The position numbers and the translations under genes are program-made. The notes below the pieces were generated by a model that worked only from the letters and a program-made list of their open reading frames with translations, was not told the origin of the DNA and did no database searches. This document shows positions 6,838 through 15,700 of a stretch of DNA of 22,038 nucleotides, in pieces (within the stretch, counting starts at the first letter, position 1; each line of letters opens with the position of its first letter). Source of the stretch: DATKMK01 sp035541895 (lineage in GTDB: Bacteria > Desulfobacterota > Binatia > HRBIN30 > JACQVA1); the NCBI GenBank assembly GCA_035541895.1, contig DATKMK010000075.1:1-22038 (forward strand). The letters run 5' to 3'.

Positions 6838-8217
6838 ATGGACGAAAAGCCGCGCATCCTCGGCGTCGATGACAGCCTCACTATTCGCAAAGCGCTCGAG
6901 ATCGTGCTGCGACCCGCCGGATATGATCTCGATTTGGCGGCCGATGGCGCCGAAGCGATCGCAAAGGCCAAGTCCTTCAAGCCCGCGCTGATCCTGCTCG
7001 ACTTCATTCTTCCAGACATGCGCGGCACCGAAGTGTGTCGCCAGCTCGCGGATGATCCCGATACGGCGCAAATCCCAGTCGTGCTGATTTCGGCGAAGGG
7101 CGCCGAGATCCGACAAGCCTATCGGGATGCGGGGAACGTCGTCAGCTACATCGCGAAACCGTTCAAGCCGCAGGTGGTGACGGGCATCGTCGCTGAAGTG
7201 CTCGCCAAGAATGCCGCCGGCGAATTGATCAAGTCGGCCGTGCCGGTGCACGAGGGCGTTGCGCCCACGGCGATGCCGACATCCGGGGCGCCGCCGGCAG
7301 TCGTCGATGTGTCGGAGCTGCCTGGTGAACCGATTCCGGCGGCTGCGGCATCGATCACCGGCGCCGAGGCCAGCTGGCTCGACGCGGAACGCAGCGCGCG
7401 TGGCAATGGTCACGAGCTGAGCGAGGAATTCGATCTCGAAGAGTTGGCGGAATCCGGACCCGCCGACACGGGGCTCAGCGCGAGCGCTCGTCGTGAGATG
7501 CTCGACATGATGTTCGAGACGCTGCGCGCCGGTCTCGAAGGCGTGTACGTCGAAGAAGTCGATACGCCCGAAGGCGCCGCGGCGGACCAGGCGACGTCGT
7601 ATACCGACCTGATCGATCGACTCAGTCGAGAACTACGGGAGACGCTGCATCACGCGCGTTCCGGCGCCCGCTACACCCTGTACGGCGACGGCTCGATCCG
7701 TTCGCTGGACGAGACCTTGTTGGACGTGTTCCGCCGCTCGTGTCGGCTGTTGTTCCGCGCCGTAGTTGCCGGCGCGGTCGAACACGAGACCCCGGTCAAT
7801 CGTCGGCGGGTTCTTGCCGTCTGTCAGCCCGACAGCCGCTTGATCGATCAACTGCGATCGATCGGTGCCGCGCATCCCGATTGGCAGATCTTCTCGATCA
7901 GTCGCGGCTTCCGTCAGCTCCCGATGATGGTGCGGCTCTATGGGCCGAGTCATGTGATCGCCGAAGTGACCGGAGGCGGTGCGCTGTGGGATCAACTCCG
8001 GGTGCTCCAGCGACTGCCGGAAGCCCGGTCGTTGACCGTCGTGGGGGTGAGTGACGGTGCGCGCGCAGCCGGCAACATCGAGCCAGCCGCGCTGGCCGAA
8101 CGCGGCATCGCTCGGGTGTTGAGTTCGGTTTTCGAATTTGAACGCGACGCCGATCGCTCAAGCTCGAACACGCCGGTTCCTCCGGCGCTGTCGGCGTTCG
8201 ATCACGCGTCGGTGTGA
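6838..8217 (+). CDS. Response regulator with C-terminal degenerate receiver-like domain
   Basis: It has 459 residues from the ATG at 6838, seven bases after AAGGAG. The GTG at 6835, also in frame, is less well spaced. Residues 5-125 are a complete receiver: acidic pair Asp11-Asp12, phosphate acceptor Asp55 in LILLDFILPD, Ser85 in VVLISAKG and Lys107 in SYIAKPFKP. Residues 126-215 are a low-complexity linker, and 216-318 are mostly helical with no family I recognise. Residues 323-436 look like a second receiver with lost chemistry: RRRVLAVCQPDSRLIDQLR for the first strand and helix, and HVIAEVTGGG, where Glu376 sits at the acceptor position. In this reading CheA phosphorylates the N-terminal receiver while the C-terminal part binds a partner. 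Placed between the PATAN fusion and the PilH-like regulator, it is a likely output protein. The pseudo-receiver call is inferred from pattern, not alignment. Confidence 0.8.
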   Translation: MDEKPRILGVDDSLTIRKALEIVLRPAGYDLDLAADGAEAIAKAKSFKPALILLDFILPDMRGTEVCRQLADDPDTAQIPVVLISAKGAEIRQAYRDAGNVVSYIAKPFKPQVVTGIVAEVLAKNAAGELIKSAVPVHEGVAPTAMPTSGAPPAVVDVSELPGEPIPAAAASITGAEASWLDAERSARGNGHELSEEFDLEELAESGPADTGLSASARREMLDMMFETLRAGLEGVYVEEVDTPEGAAADQATSYTDLIDRLSRELRETLHHARSGARYTLYGDGSIRSLDETLLDVFRRSCRLLFRAVVAGAVEHETPVNRRRVLAVCQPDSRLIDQLRSIGAAHPDWQIFSISRGFRQLPMMVRLYGPSHVIAEVTGGGALWDQLRVLQRLPEARSLTVVGVSDGARAAGNIEPAALAERGIARVLSSVFEFERDADRSSSNTPVPPALSAFDHASV

Positions 8218-8242
8218 CGACATTTGAGGTTTGGGGGACATG

Positions 8243-8602
8243 ATGGCGAAAGTGCTAATCGTTGACGACATTCGAAGCGAACAACAACTGATCGCTGACG
8301 CGTTGGTTCCGCACGGGTATCACTGCATTCAAGCGAGCAACGCGACCGAGGCAATGGAGCGCGCGCGCAGCGAGCGGCCGGACGTGATCCTGCTCGACAT
8401 CGTGATGCCCGGGCAAGACGGCTTCGCGACGTGTCGGCAACTCAAACGCGACGCCGTAACCAAGGACATCCCGGTCGTGTTGGTGAGCTCCAAAAACGGT
8501 GAGAGCGACCGCTTCTGGGGGCAGAAGCAAGGGGCCGCCGACTATCTTCCCAAACCCTTCTCGCCGTCTGACCTCGTGTCGATTGTCAAGAGGTTCGCGT
8601 GA
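8243..8602 (+). CDS. CheY/PilH-like single-domain response regulator
   Basis: This 119-residue stand-alone receiver should take phosphate from the CheA encoded in the same block. The acidic pair is Asp8-Asp9 (VLIVDD), the acceptor is Asp52 in DVILLDIVMPG, and VVLVSSKNGESDRFWGQKQGA is followed by DYLPKPF with the conserved lysine. The SKxxESDRxWGxxQGAxxYLxKP signature is characteristic of PilH of the type IV pilus chemosensory system and related regulators, rather than flagellar CheY. The ATG at 8243 follows GGGGGA by four bases. An adjacent ATG at 8240 is possible and would add one Met. The stop overlaps the next gene by four bases (GTGA), so translation is probably coupled. Confidence 0.9.
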   Translation: MAKVLIVDDIRSEQQLIADALVPHGYHCIQASNATEAMERARSERPDVILLDIVMPGQDGFATCRQLKRDAVTKDIPVVLVSSKNGESDRFWGQKQGAADYLPKPFSPSDLVSIVKRFA

Positions 8603-9162
8603 GCGACGCACATTTTGACCTGGCGGCGCGCTTGAGTGCGCGACTCGCTCACCTCGGTGAAGACTATTGCATCTTCACGCGGGGCGGGCGCGACTTCGGC
8701 ATCAGTGTGCAAGTTGCGCGTGAGGTGCTCACGGGCGAACCGGTGACGCCGGTGCCCCAGTCGCCGCCCTCGCTGGTCGGCGTGTTGAATCTCCGCGGCG
8801 AGGTCTTGCCGTTGGTGCAGCTCGACACGTTGTTGGACATGCCGACGCGCCCGTACACGCCGGGTGATCAAATCGTCGTGCTCTCTTCGCACGAGGTCGA
8901 TATCGGTCTGGTCGTCGACCGTGTGCGTGATGTGCGATCGATCGACGAGCACGAGATTCAAGCGCATCCAAGTGGTGCGGCGCACGCTCATCTCTTGCGC
9001 GGCATCTGGTCGGCGGCTACCGCTGTCGTGACCGTCCTCGATGCCGACCAGTTGATCGCGGCAGCGGTCGACTCGGTCAACACGCGATTTCAGCAACGCC
9101 CGCATTGGTACCGCGACGCCGCCGCTTCGGCGGCCGGTGTCACTACGCAGAGTAACGAATAG
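8599..9162 (+). CDS. cheW: CheW-type coupling protein (PilI-like)
   Basis: This is the cytoplasmic scaffold linking the chemoreceptor to CheA. It has 187 residues with one CheW domain from about 22 to 158. The hallmark GVLNLRGEVLPLVQL is at 61-75, followed by QIVVLSSHEVDIGLVVDRV (91-109), a typical second half. Translation starts at GTG 8599, which overlaps the preceding stop by four bases and has AAGAGG (8588-8593) five bases upstream. The position between a PilH-like regulator and the receptor equals that of pilI. The C-terminal extension after residue 160 is somewhat longer than in minimal CheW proteins and is unassigned. Confidence 0.92.
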   Translation: MSDAHFDLAARLSARLAHLGEDYCIFTRGGRDFGISVQVAREVLTGEPVTPVPQSPPSLVGVLNLRGEVLPLVQLDTLLDMPTRPYTPGDQIVVLSSHEVDIGLVVDRVRDVRSIDEHEIQAHPSGAAHAHLLRGIWSAATAVVTVLDADQLIAAAVDSVNTRFQQRPHWYRDAAASAAGVTTQSNE

Positions 9163-9166
9163 GAGG
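9161..9166 (+). promoter_or_regulatory. Ribosome binding site fixing the chemoreceptor start
   Basis: AGGAGG overlaps the CheW stop codon and lies six bases before the ATG at 9173. It rules out the in-frame ATG at 9137 inside cheW, which would put a basic stretch before the membrane segment. Confidence 0.85.
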
Positions 9167-9172
9167 TCCACC

Positions 9173-11767
9173 ATGGCCGATAACACAACTCCCGGCGCTC
9201 GACGCGGATTCAGGCTAGCGATCCGCTGGCAACTGATCCTCGCATTCGTGCCGCTCGCCGTCCTCGCGATCGCAGCGGTCGGCGCCGTCGGCTATCGCGT
9301 GGCGTCCGACTCGCTCCGCGATCAGGCGTTGCGGCAGTTGCAGTCGGTGCGCGACAACAAAAAGCGCGAGATCACGCGCTACTTCCGTTCGATCGAGAAC
9401 GAAGTGATCATGCTCGCGCGCGACCCCAGCACCGTCCTTGCGCTGAAGCAGTTCAACAACGCCACTACCGCGCTCGACAACGATCCGGTGACCGCGAGTG
9501 AGCAGATGCGGCCGCGCATGGAGAGTCTGAAGAGCTTCCTCGAAACCTACTACAAGAAGGAGCTCGCGGAGAAAAAGATCCAACTGCGTAGCCTGTTGCT
9601 ACCCGAACGCTCCGCCGTTTGGCTGCAGGCCACCTACATTGCCGACAACCCCAACCCGCCAGGCAAGAAGTACCTGTTCGACGAGGGGAGCGAAGGTAGC
9701 CAATACACCGGCTACCACAAGGTGTGGCACCCCTTGTATCGCACCATGGTCGAGAAGTTCGGCTTCCAAGATCTGTATCTCGTGGATGCGACCACCGGTC
9801 GGGTGGTCTACACCGTCGGCAAGGGGCCGGAATTTCAAACCAGCATGCTCCAGGGCCCCTACGCCGACACCACCGTCGGCAAGCTCTTCCGCCGCGTGCA
9901 GGCCGAATCGCGCGAGGGCGACTACCTGCTGCAAGACTTCGCGGCCTATGCCCCTCTCCACGGCAAACCGGCCGCCTTTGCCGCGTCGCCGGTGTTCGAA
10001 CGCGGCCAAAAGACCGGCGTGCTGATCGTGCAACTCCCGATCGATCGCATCAACAGCATCATGACCGCTGACAAACAGTGGGAAGAGGTCGGCCTCGGTG
10101 CCACCGGCGAGACTTATCTTTTTGGTCGCGGCGCCAACGACGGCTTCATGCGCAACGACTCCCGCTATCTCGACGAATTGAAGGAAGGCAATCCGGCCGT
10201 GGCGGCGGCGGGCACGACCATCCTCAACCAAAAGGTCGAGTCCGAGGCGGTCACCCAAGCCATCGACACCCCCGAGTACACCGGACGCTACGTGAGCTAC
10301 CGCGACATCACCGTGCTCGGCGCATCCGGTTGGTTGGAAGAACTCCGCGGCCTCAAGTGGAGCGTGGTGGCCGAAATGAGCGAAGCCGAAGCGCTCTCGC
10401 CGGTGCTGCGGTTGCGCAATCAGACGATGTGGGTTGCCGGTGGATTGATCGGCTTGTTCGTGGTGGTGGCATTGACCTTCGCGTCGTTCCTCTCGCGTCC
10501 GGTCCGCAATTTGGCCAGCACCATGCAAGAAATCCAGCAGGGCAACTTCCGCGCCCGCGCGCAGGTCGGCGCTCGCAACGAACTCGGCGTGTTGGCCAGC
10601 GGCTTCAATCAAATGCTCGACGAACGCGTCGATGCCCTTGTCCAAGCCGAAGAAGACAGCCGCCGCTTGCAGAGCGAAATCCGCACGATGCTCACGGTCG
10701 TGGCCGCGGCGTCTGAAGGCGACTTTACCCACCGCGCCGAGGTCGGCAGCGGCGTGCTCGGCAACCTCGCCGACGCGTTGAACCTGATGTTCGAAAACGT
10801 CGGCGAACTGATCAAGCACCTGCGCGGGGTGTCGTCGCGCGTGGTCGAGTCGTCGACCCAGATTCAAGCGTCCGCCGAACAGTTGGCAATGGGCTCCGCC
10901 CGCCAGACCAGCGACATTACCAGCACCACGGCGGCGGTGCAGGAAATGACCTCCAACATTCAATCGGTCTCCGAAAACGCCACGGTCGCCGCGGAAGCGG
11001 CCAAGCGCGCCGAGGATGCGGCGACTCAGGGTACCGACGTGGTCAAGAAGGTCATCGCCGGCATGGAAGCCCTGCAGCGCAACACCCGTGGCTCCGCGGT
11101 CAAAATCAAACGCCTCGGTGAACGATCGATGGAAATCTCGACCATCATCGGGACGATTCAAAAGATCTCGGCGCAAACCAACATGCTGGCGCTCAACGCG
11201 GCCATCGAAGCGGCGCGCGCCGGCGAACACGGCCTCGGTTTCACGGTGGTCGCCGACGAAGTCCGCAAACTCGCCGAACGCACCGAAGCCGCGGCGGAAG
11301 AAATTGCCCGCCTGATCGCCGCCATCCAAGCCGAGACCAACGACTCGGTTGGCGGCATGGAGCGGCAAGCCGAGCACGTCGAACAACAAACCGCCTTGGT
11401 GTCGGAAGCCGGCGGCGCGCTCGATCGAATCCAGCGCGCCTCGGTGCAGAGCGCCGAGCTGATCGCCGAGATCTCGTTGGCCGCCAATCAACAGGTGCGC
11501 GGCGCGACCAGCCTCAGCGAGGCGATGCTGAGCATCTCGGACGTCGCCCGCCAAGCGCAGGTGTCGTCTGAACAAACCAAGCACAGCACCGCGGCGCTGA
11601 TGGGCATCGCCTCGGAACTCAACACCCAGATCGGCTTGTTCCGCATCGAAGCCAACGGCAACGGCCATGGTAACGGTCAGGCCAAGCCGCCGGACGCGCC
11701 GGCCCCCGAGTTGATCACCCTCGACGAACAGCCGCAGCTCACGGGCAACGGGCACACCGGGGTCTAA
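9173..11767 (+). CDS. Transmembrane methyl-accepting chemoreceptor, periplasmic sensor, tandem HAMP
   Basis: The 864-residue receptor spans the inner membrane and controls CheA. Residues 20-42 are the first membrane segment and 418-440 the second. The roughly 370 residues between them are periplasmic, with features of a double Cache-like sensor, including GATGETYLFG (309-318) and FMRNDSRYL (325-333). Residues 441-493 form a HAMP domain, and a second HAMP-like unit (about 503-555, ASEGDFTHRAEVGSGVLGNL) follows. The signalling region runs to about 825 with its hairpin tip at 668-697 (QTNMLALNAAIEAARAGEHG, then GFTVVADEVRKLAER). The C-terminus is Gly/Asn/Pro-rich and lacks the NWETF-type pentapeptide that tethers CheR or CheB in some receptors. 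No ligand can be named. It occupies the pilJ position, but its large sensor is unlike a short PilJ-type one. Confidence 0.93.
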   Translation: MADNTTPGARRGFRLAIRWQLILAFVPLAVLAIAAVGAVGYRVASDSLRDQALRQLQSVRDNKKREITRYFRSIENEVIMLARDPSTVLALKQFNNATTALDNDPVTASEQMRPRMESLKSFLETYYKKELAEKKIQLRSLLLPERSAVWLQATYIADNPNPPGKKYLFDEGSEGSQYTGYHKVWHPLYRTMVEKFGFQDLYLVDATTGRVVYTVGKGPEFQTSMLQGPYADTTVGKLFRRVQAESREGDYLLQDFAAYAPLHGKPAAFAASPVFERGQKTGVLIVQLPIDRINSIMTADKQWEEVGLGATGETYLFGRGANDGFMRNDSRYLDELKEGNPAVAAAGTTILNQKVESEAVTQAIDTPEYTGRYVSYRDITVLGASGWLEELRGLKWSVVAEMSEAEALSPVLRLRNQTMWVAGGLIGLFVVVALTFASFLSRPVRNLASTMQEIQQGNFRARAQVGARNELGVLASGFNQMLDERVDALVQAEEDSRRLQSEIRTMLTVVAAASEGDFTHRAEVGSGVLGNLADALNLMFENVGELIKHLRGVSSRVVESSTQIQASAEQLAMGSARQTSDITSTTAAVQEMTSNIQSVSENATVAAEAAKRAEDAATQGTDVVKKVIAGMEALQRNTRGSAVKIKRLGERSMEISTIIGTIQKISAQTNMLALNAAIEAARAGEHGLGFTVVADEVRKLAERTEAAAEEIARLIAAIQAETNDSVGGMERQAEHVEQQTALVSEAGGALDRIQRASVQSAELIAEISLAANQQVRGATSLSEAMLSISDVARQAQVSSEQTKHSTAALMGIASELNTQIGLFRIEANGNGHGNGQAKPPDAPAPELITLDEQPQLTGNGHTGV

Positions 11768-11794
11768 CGCGAACCGACGGCACCGCAAACGGCC

Positions 11795-12706
11795 ATGACG
11801 CGTACCCACGAACTTCCCGATTGGCAGGTGGCGTGGGTGCGCGACACCGTCGCGGCGCGCTGCGGTCTGTACCTCGGTGGGCCACACGAGACGCACCTCA
11901 GCAATCAAATCGGCGCGCGCATGCGAGACCGCAACCTCACCTTCGGCGAATACGCGGAACTGCTGCAAACCAGTCCCGCCGGCGGCGGAGAGTTGCAGAC
12001 CCTGATCGAGCGGCTGTGTATCCATGAAACCAGCTTCCTGCGTGACCCCGAACAATTTCACGCCCTCGCTCGCTTCATCGTTCCGCAGTTGCTGCGGGAG
12101 GCGGAGCGAATGGGGCGGCGCCGCTTGCGCTTGGTGAGCGCCGGCTGCTCGACCGGACAAGAAGCCTATTCCCTGGCGATGATGGCGGCGGAAGCGGAGC
12201 CGCTGCTCAACGGCGTCGAAGTCGAGGTCGTCGGCCTTGATGTCAGCAGCGAAGCGATCGACAAAGCGTTGCGCGGCGTCTACCCGGCGCGCGCGGTCGA
12301 GGTACTCGAACCGTGGCGACGCGAGCGCTACTTCCGGCCGCTCGGCACCGCATACGAAGTCGCGCCGGCGCTCCGCCGAGCCGTGCGCTGGCTGCGCTGC
12401 AATCTCACGAACGGGTTGCCGGTCACGCAAGTCGACGTGATCTTTTGCCGCAACGTCTTGATCTACTTCCACGGCGCGCAACGCGATGCCTTGATCCGCA
12501 ATCTGGTCGCGGCGCTGCGCCGCGGAGGGTTCTTCGTCGCCGGACATGCCGACTCATTGCAGGCGTATCGCGACATCTTGGAACCGATTCGAACGAACGG
12601 CACCGTGATTTTCCGACGCATTCGACGACCGGCCGCGCTCGAACCCGCCGGCGAACGCGTGGACAAGACCGGTGCGGGTGCCGTTGGAACCGGGAGTGCG
12701 AGCTGA
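11795..12706 (+). CDS. cheR: CheR chemoreceptor methyltransferase (PilK-like)
   Basis: It transfers methyl groups from S-adenosylmethionine to glutamates on the receptor helices, opposing CheB in adaptation. The 303 residues are close to family length. HETSFLRD (77-84) is the CheR N-terminal signature. VSAGCSTGQEAYSLAM (114-129) is the cofactor-binding loop, with Gln where many members have Glu. GLDVS (147-151) holds the ribose-binding Asp. DVIFCRNVLIYF (214-225) is the conserved motif near the active site. A C-terminal tail from about 278 has no assignment, and no TPR domain is present. There is no clear Shine-Dalgarno in the 27 bp after the receptor gene, so expression probably depends on coupling to the upstream gene. 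The stop TGA shares its last base with the cheA ATG. Confidence 0.94.
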   Translation: MTRTHELPDWQVAWVRDTVAARCGLYLGGPHETHLSNQIGARMRDRNLTFGEYAELLQTSPAGGGELQTLIERLCIHETSFLRDPEQFHALARFIVPQLLREAERMGRRRLRLVSAGCSTGQEAYSLAMMAAEAEPLLNGVEVEVVGLDVSSEAIDKALRGVYPARAVEVLEPWRRERYFRPLGTAYEVAPALRRAVRWLRCNLTNGLPVTQVDVIFCRNVLIYFHGAQRDALIRNLVAALRRGGFFVAGHADSLQAYRDILEPIRTNGTVIFRRIRRPAALEPAGERVDKTGAGAVGTGSAS

Positions 12707-15700
12707 TGGCTGATCAATTTAGCGTCGACAAAATCCGTGACCTCTTTCGCGACGACATGGAGCGCTTCATCCAAGGCATCCGCTCGCGACTGGATGATCT
12801 GCTCTCGAATCCTCGTGACACCAACTCGCTCAACGAGCTGCGGGGGTTTGCGCATTCCGTGAAAGGCACCGCCGCCCTGGTCGGCTTCACCTCGCTCAGC
12901 CGCGCCGGCGCCGTGTTCGAGCGGGTCGCCGAAGTCGCCGGCACGTACGTGCACAGCGACCCGGGCGAGGCGCTGGCCATCCTCCGCCAGATGCACGCCG
13001 CCATCGGCTTCATCGAACAGTTGCTCGACAACAGCTTGACCGCGGCCGATCCCGAAACCCAAGAGAACGTCTCAACGCAGTTGCTGATGGCGTTTTCACC
13101 GCGCGTGCGCAGTTATCTCCACGAGATCGACGTGCCCGCCGAAGGGCCGGAAGCGGGCGGGCTCGACGACCCACCCGGCGCGCTCGATCTTTCATCGAGC
13201 CTGTCGCCTTCGGAAGAGACACGCGCCGCCGACGACGCGTGGGACGCGGAGCTGGCGGAGATCTTCGCGCAGGAGTTGCAAGAACACCTGAGTGAGGTTC
13301 CGGACCTGGTCGCGCAGTTGGCCAATCCCAATCAACAGGCGATCGCCTGTAAGCAACTCTCGCGTATTTTTCACACCATCAAGGGATCGGCGGCTATGGT
13401 CGGCCGCACCGAGCTGTCGGCGCTCGGCAAGCAGTTGCAGGATCACTTCGGTGCACCGGCCGAACATCCGGAGATGCTCCCGCTGTCGGTCGAGTTCCTC
13501 GCCGCCGCTCAAGCGGCGATCGAGGCCGTGTTCGCCGCGGCCGGTCGAACCGCCCCGCGTCTGCCCGAAGTGGCGGCGGTCGAGGCGCGCGACCAAGCTA
13601 CGATCGAACTCGAACGCGAGCTGCTCGATGCGTTCACCATCGACGCGACCGAGGCCATTGAGGCGTCGGAGCGGCTGCTGCTGGAATTGGAGCGGCAGCC
13701 GGACGATCGCGGCCTGCTGCATTCATTGTTCCGCCACTTCCACACGCTCAAAGGCGCCGCCGCCGCCGTCGGTCTCGAACGTGTTGCCGAGCAACTCCAC
13801 CACGGCGAATCGCTACTCGAAGCCGTGCTCGACGGTGAAGTGGCCACCGACGCAACCAAGCTGGTCGACTTCTTGTTCCGCCTGACCGACTCGGTGACCG
13901 GACTGATCAACGCGGCGCGTGGCGTCCGCGAGGAGCAGCGGACGATCATCGACGATGTCGCCGGCGAGATCGCTGCGCTCGCCACGCCGACGCTGGCGGC
14001 CGAGGAGGAAGCACCTCCCAGCCTCGTGCCGGACGAGTTGGTGGCCGCCGCGCCCACCCCGGAAGCGTTCGCCGAGCCGGCAGTTGCGCGTACCACTGGC
14101 GAGGTCGAGATGGGCGTCGTCCGCATTCATGCGGCACGCCTGGACGCCTTGATGAACCAAGTCGGCCAGCTCGTGGTCAGCCGCACGCGCATGGATCGCA
14201 AAATTCAAGCGTTCGCCGAGCTGCGCGACAAGTTGTACTACTGCCGCACCCGTTTGGCGGAGATCATCGAGGGCTTTCAGGAACGCTACGAGTTCAACAC
14301 CGGCGATCGTCCGGCGATCGCCCTCGCCGATTCCCGCGTAGCCGGCGGCGACGGGGCGAGCCAGCCGGCAGCCGACGAGTTCTTCACCGATCTCGAGTTC
14401 GACAAGTACGATGACTTCAACATTCTCGCGCGCAGTGTGATCGAACTGGCGACCGATACCGGTGAAATCGCCGACCAGCTCGGCGGCTTCATCGATGCGT
14501 TCGGCGAGGAGGCGCGGCAGTTCTCGAAGATCACCACCGGCCTGCAGCGGCAGATCACCCGCCTGCGTCTGGTGCCGCTCGACACCTTGTTCCGCCGCCT
14601 GCTGCGCCCGGTGCGCGACGCCGCGCGACAAGCCGGCAAGCTGGTGGACCTGCATCTTGAAGGCACCGACGTGCAACTCGACAAATCGATCGTCGAGGCG
14701 CTGTACGCCCCGTTGCTGCACATGGTTCGCAACGGCGTGTCGCACGGGGTCGAGTCGCCGGCACATCGCCAGTCGCAGGGCAAGCCGACCGTCGGGACGA
14801 TCCGCATCGCGGCGGTGCAACGTCACAACAGCGTGTTGCTCTCGGTGCAGGACGACGGCCGCGGACTCGACTTCGATGCGATTCGCTCGCGCGGACAGGC
14901 GCTCGGGATCGTCGAGCGCGGGACGGCGCCGACGCGTGAGCAACTGCTTCCGCTGATCTTCCGCCCCGGATTCAGCACCGGCGAGACGGTGACCGATCTC
15001 TCCGGCCGCGGCATGGGGATGGACGTCGTCGCGCGCGACATCGCCGCGCTCAACGGCAGCCTGATGGTCGACTCCAAAGACGGTCACGGCACGACCATTC
15101 GCATCGCCTTGCCGACGACGACCTCGATCGATGAGGTGCTGCTGCTCGAAACCGGCCCGCAGCTCTATGGGCTGCCGGTCGACTTCGTCGAGCAAGTGAT
15201 CGCAATCGACATGGCCGAGCTGGTCGACGTCGACGGCCAACGCATGCTGACGGTGCGCAACGAGCTGCTGCCGGTGCTGATCATGGCGCCGCTGGTCGGC
15301 GAGGCCGCTCCAACCGCGGGCGCGGTCGCGGTGGTCTTACGCGCCGGCGATCGCGCGATGGCGCTGGTCGTCGACCGCGTGCAGGCCCAACAGGAAGTCG
15401 TGATTCGACCGCTCGGCCGCGTGCTCGATGCCCATCCGTTCTTGTCCGGGGCGACGATTTCAGGTGCCGGTGCTGTCATCTTCGTCTTGCACGTCGGTCG
15501 TCTCTTCGACGTGTTGGCTGCGGTCGCCGACCGTCAAGCCACGTTCATCATGGCTGAATCCTCCGATCAGCCGGCGGTCGAAGCGCGCACAATTCTGGTG
15601 GTCGACGACTCGATCAGCGTGCGCAAGTTGGCCGCGCGCTTTCTCGAAAGTGTCGGCTTGGAAGTGGATACCGCCGTCGATGGACTCGATGCGTTGGAAA

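Noticed and set aside
9599..12547. A 982-codon open frame on the minus strand opposite the chemoreceptor and cheR
   Set aside because: It is a shadow of GC-rich codon use in the plus-strand genes. The translation is rich in His/Arg/Asp/Gly with no domain, and the plus-strand proteins are unmistakable.
12313..12705. In-frame upstream extension of cheA into cheR
   Set aside because: The extra 131 residues are Arg-rich antisense-like translation of cheR in another frame. The ATG at 12706 begins the first HPt domain and overlaps the cheR stop as expected.
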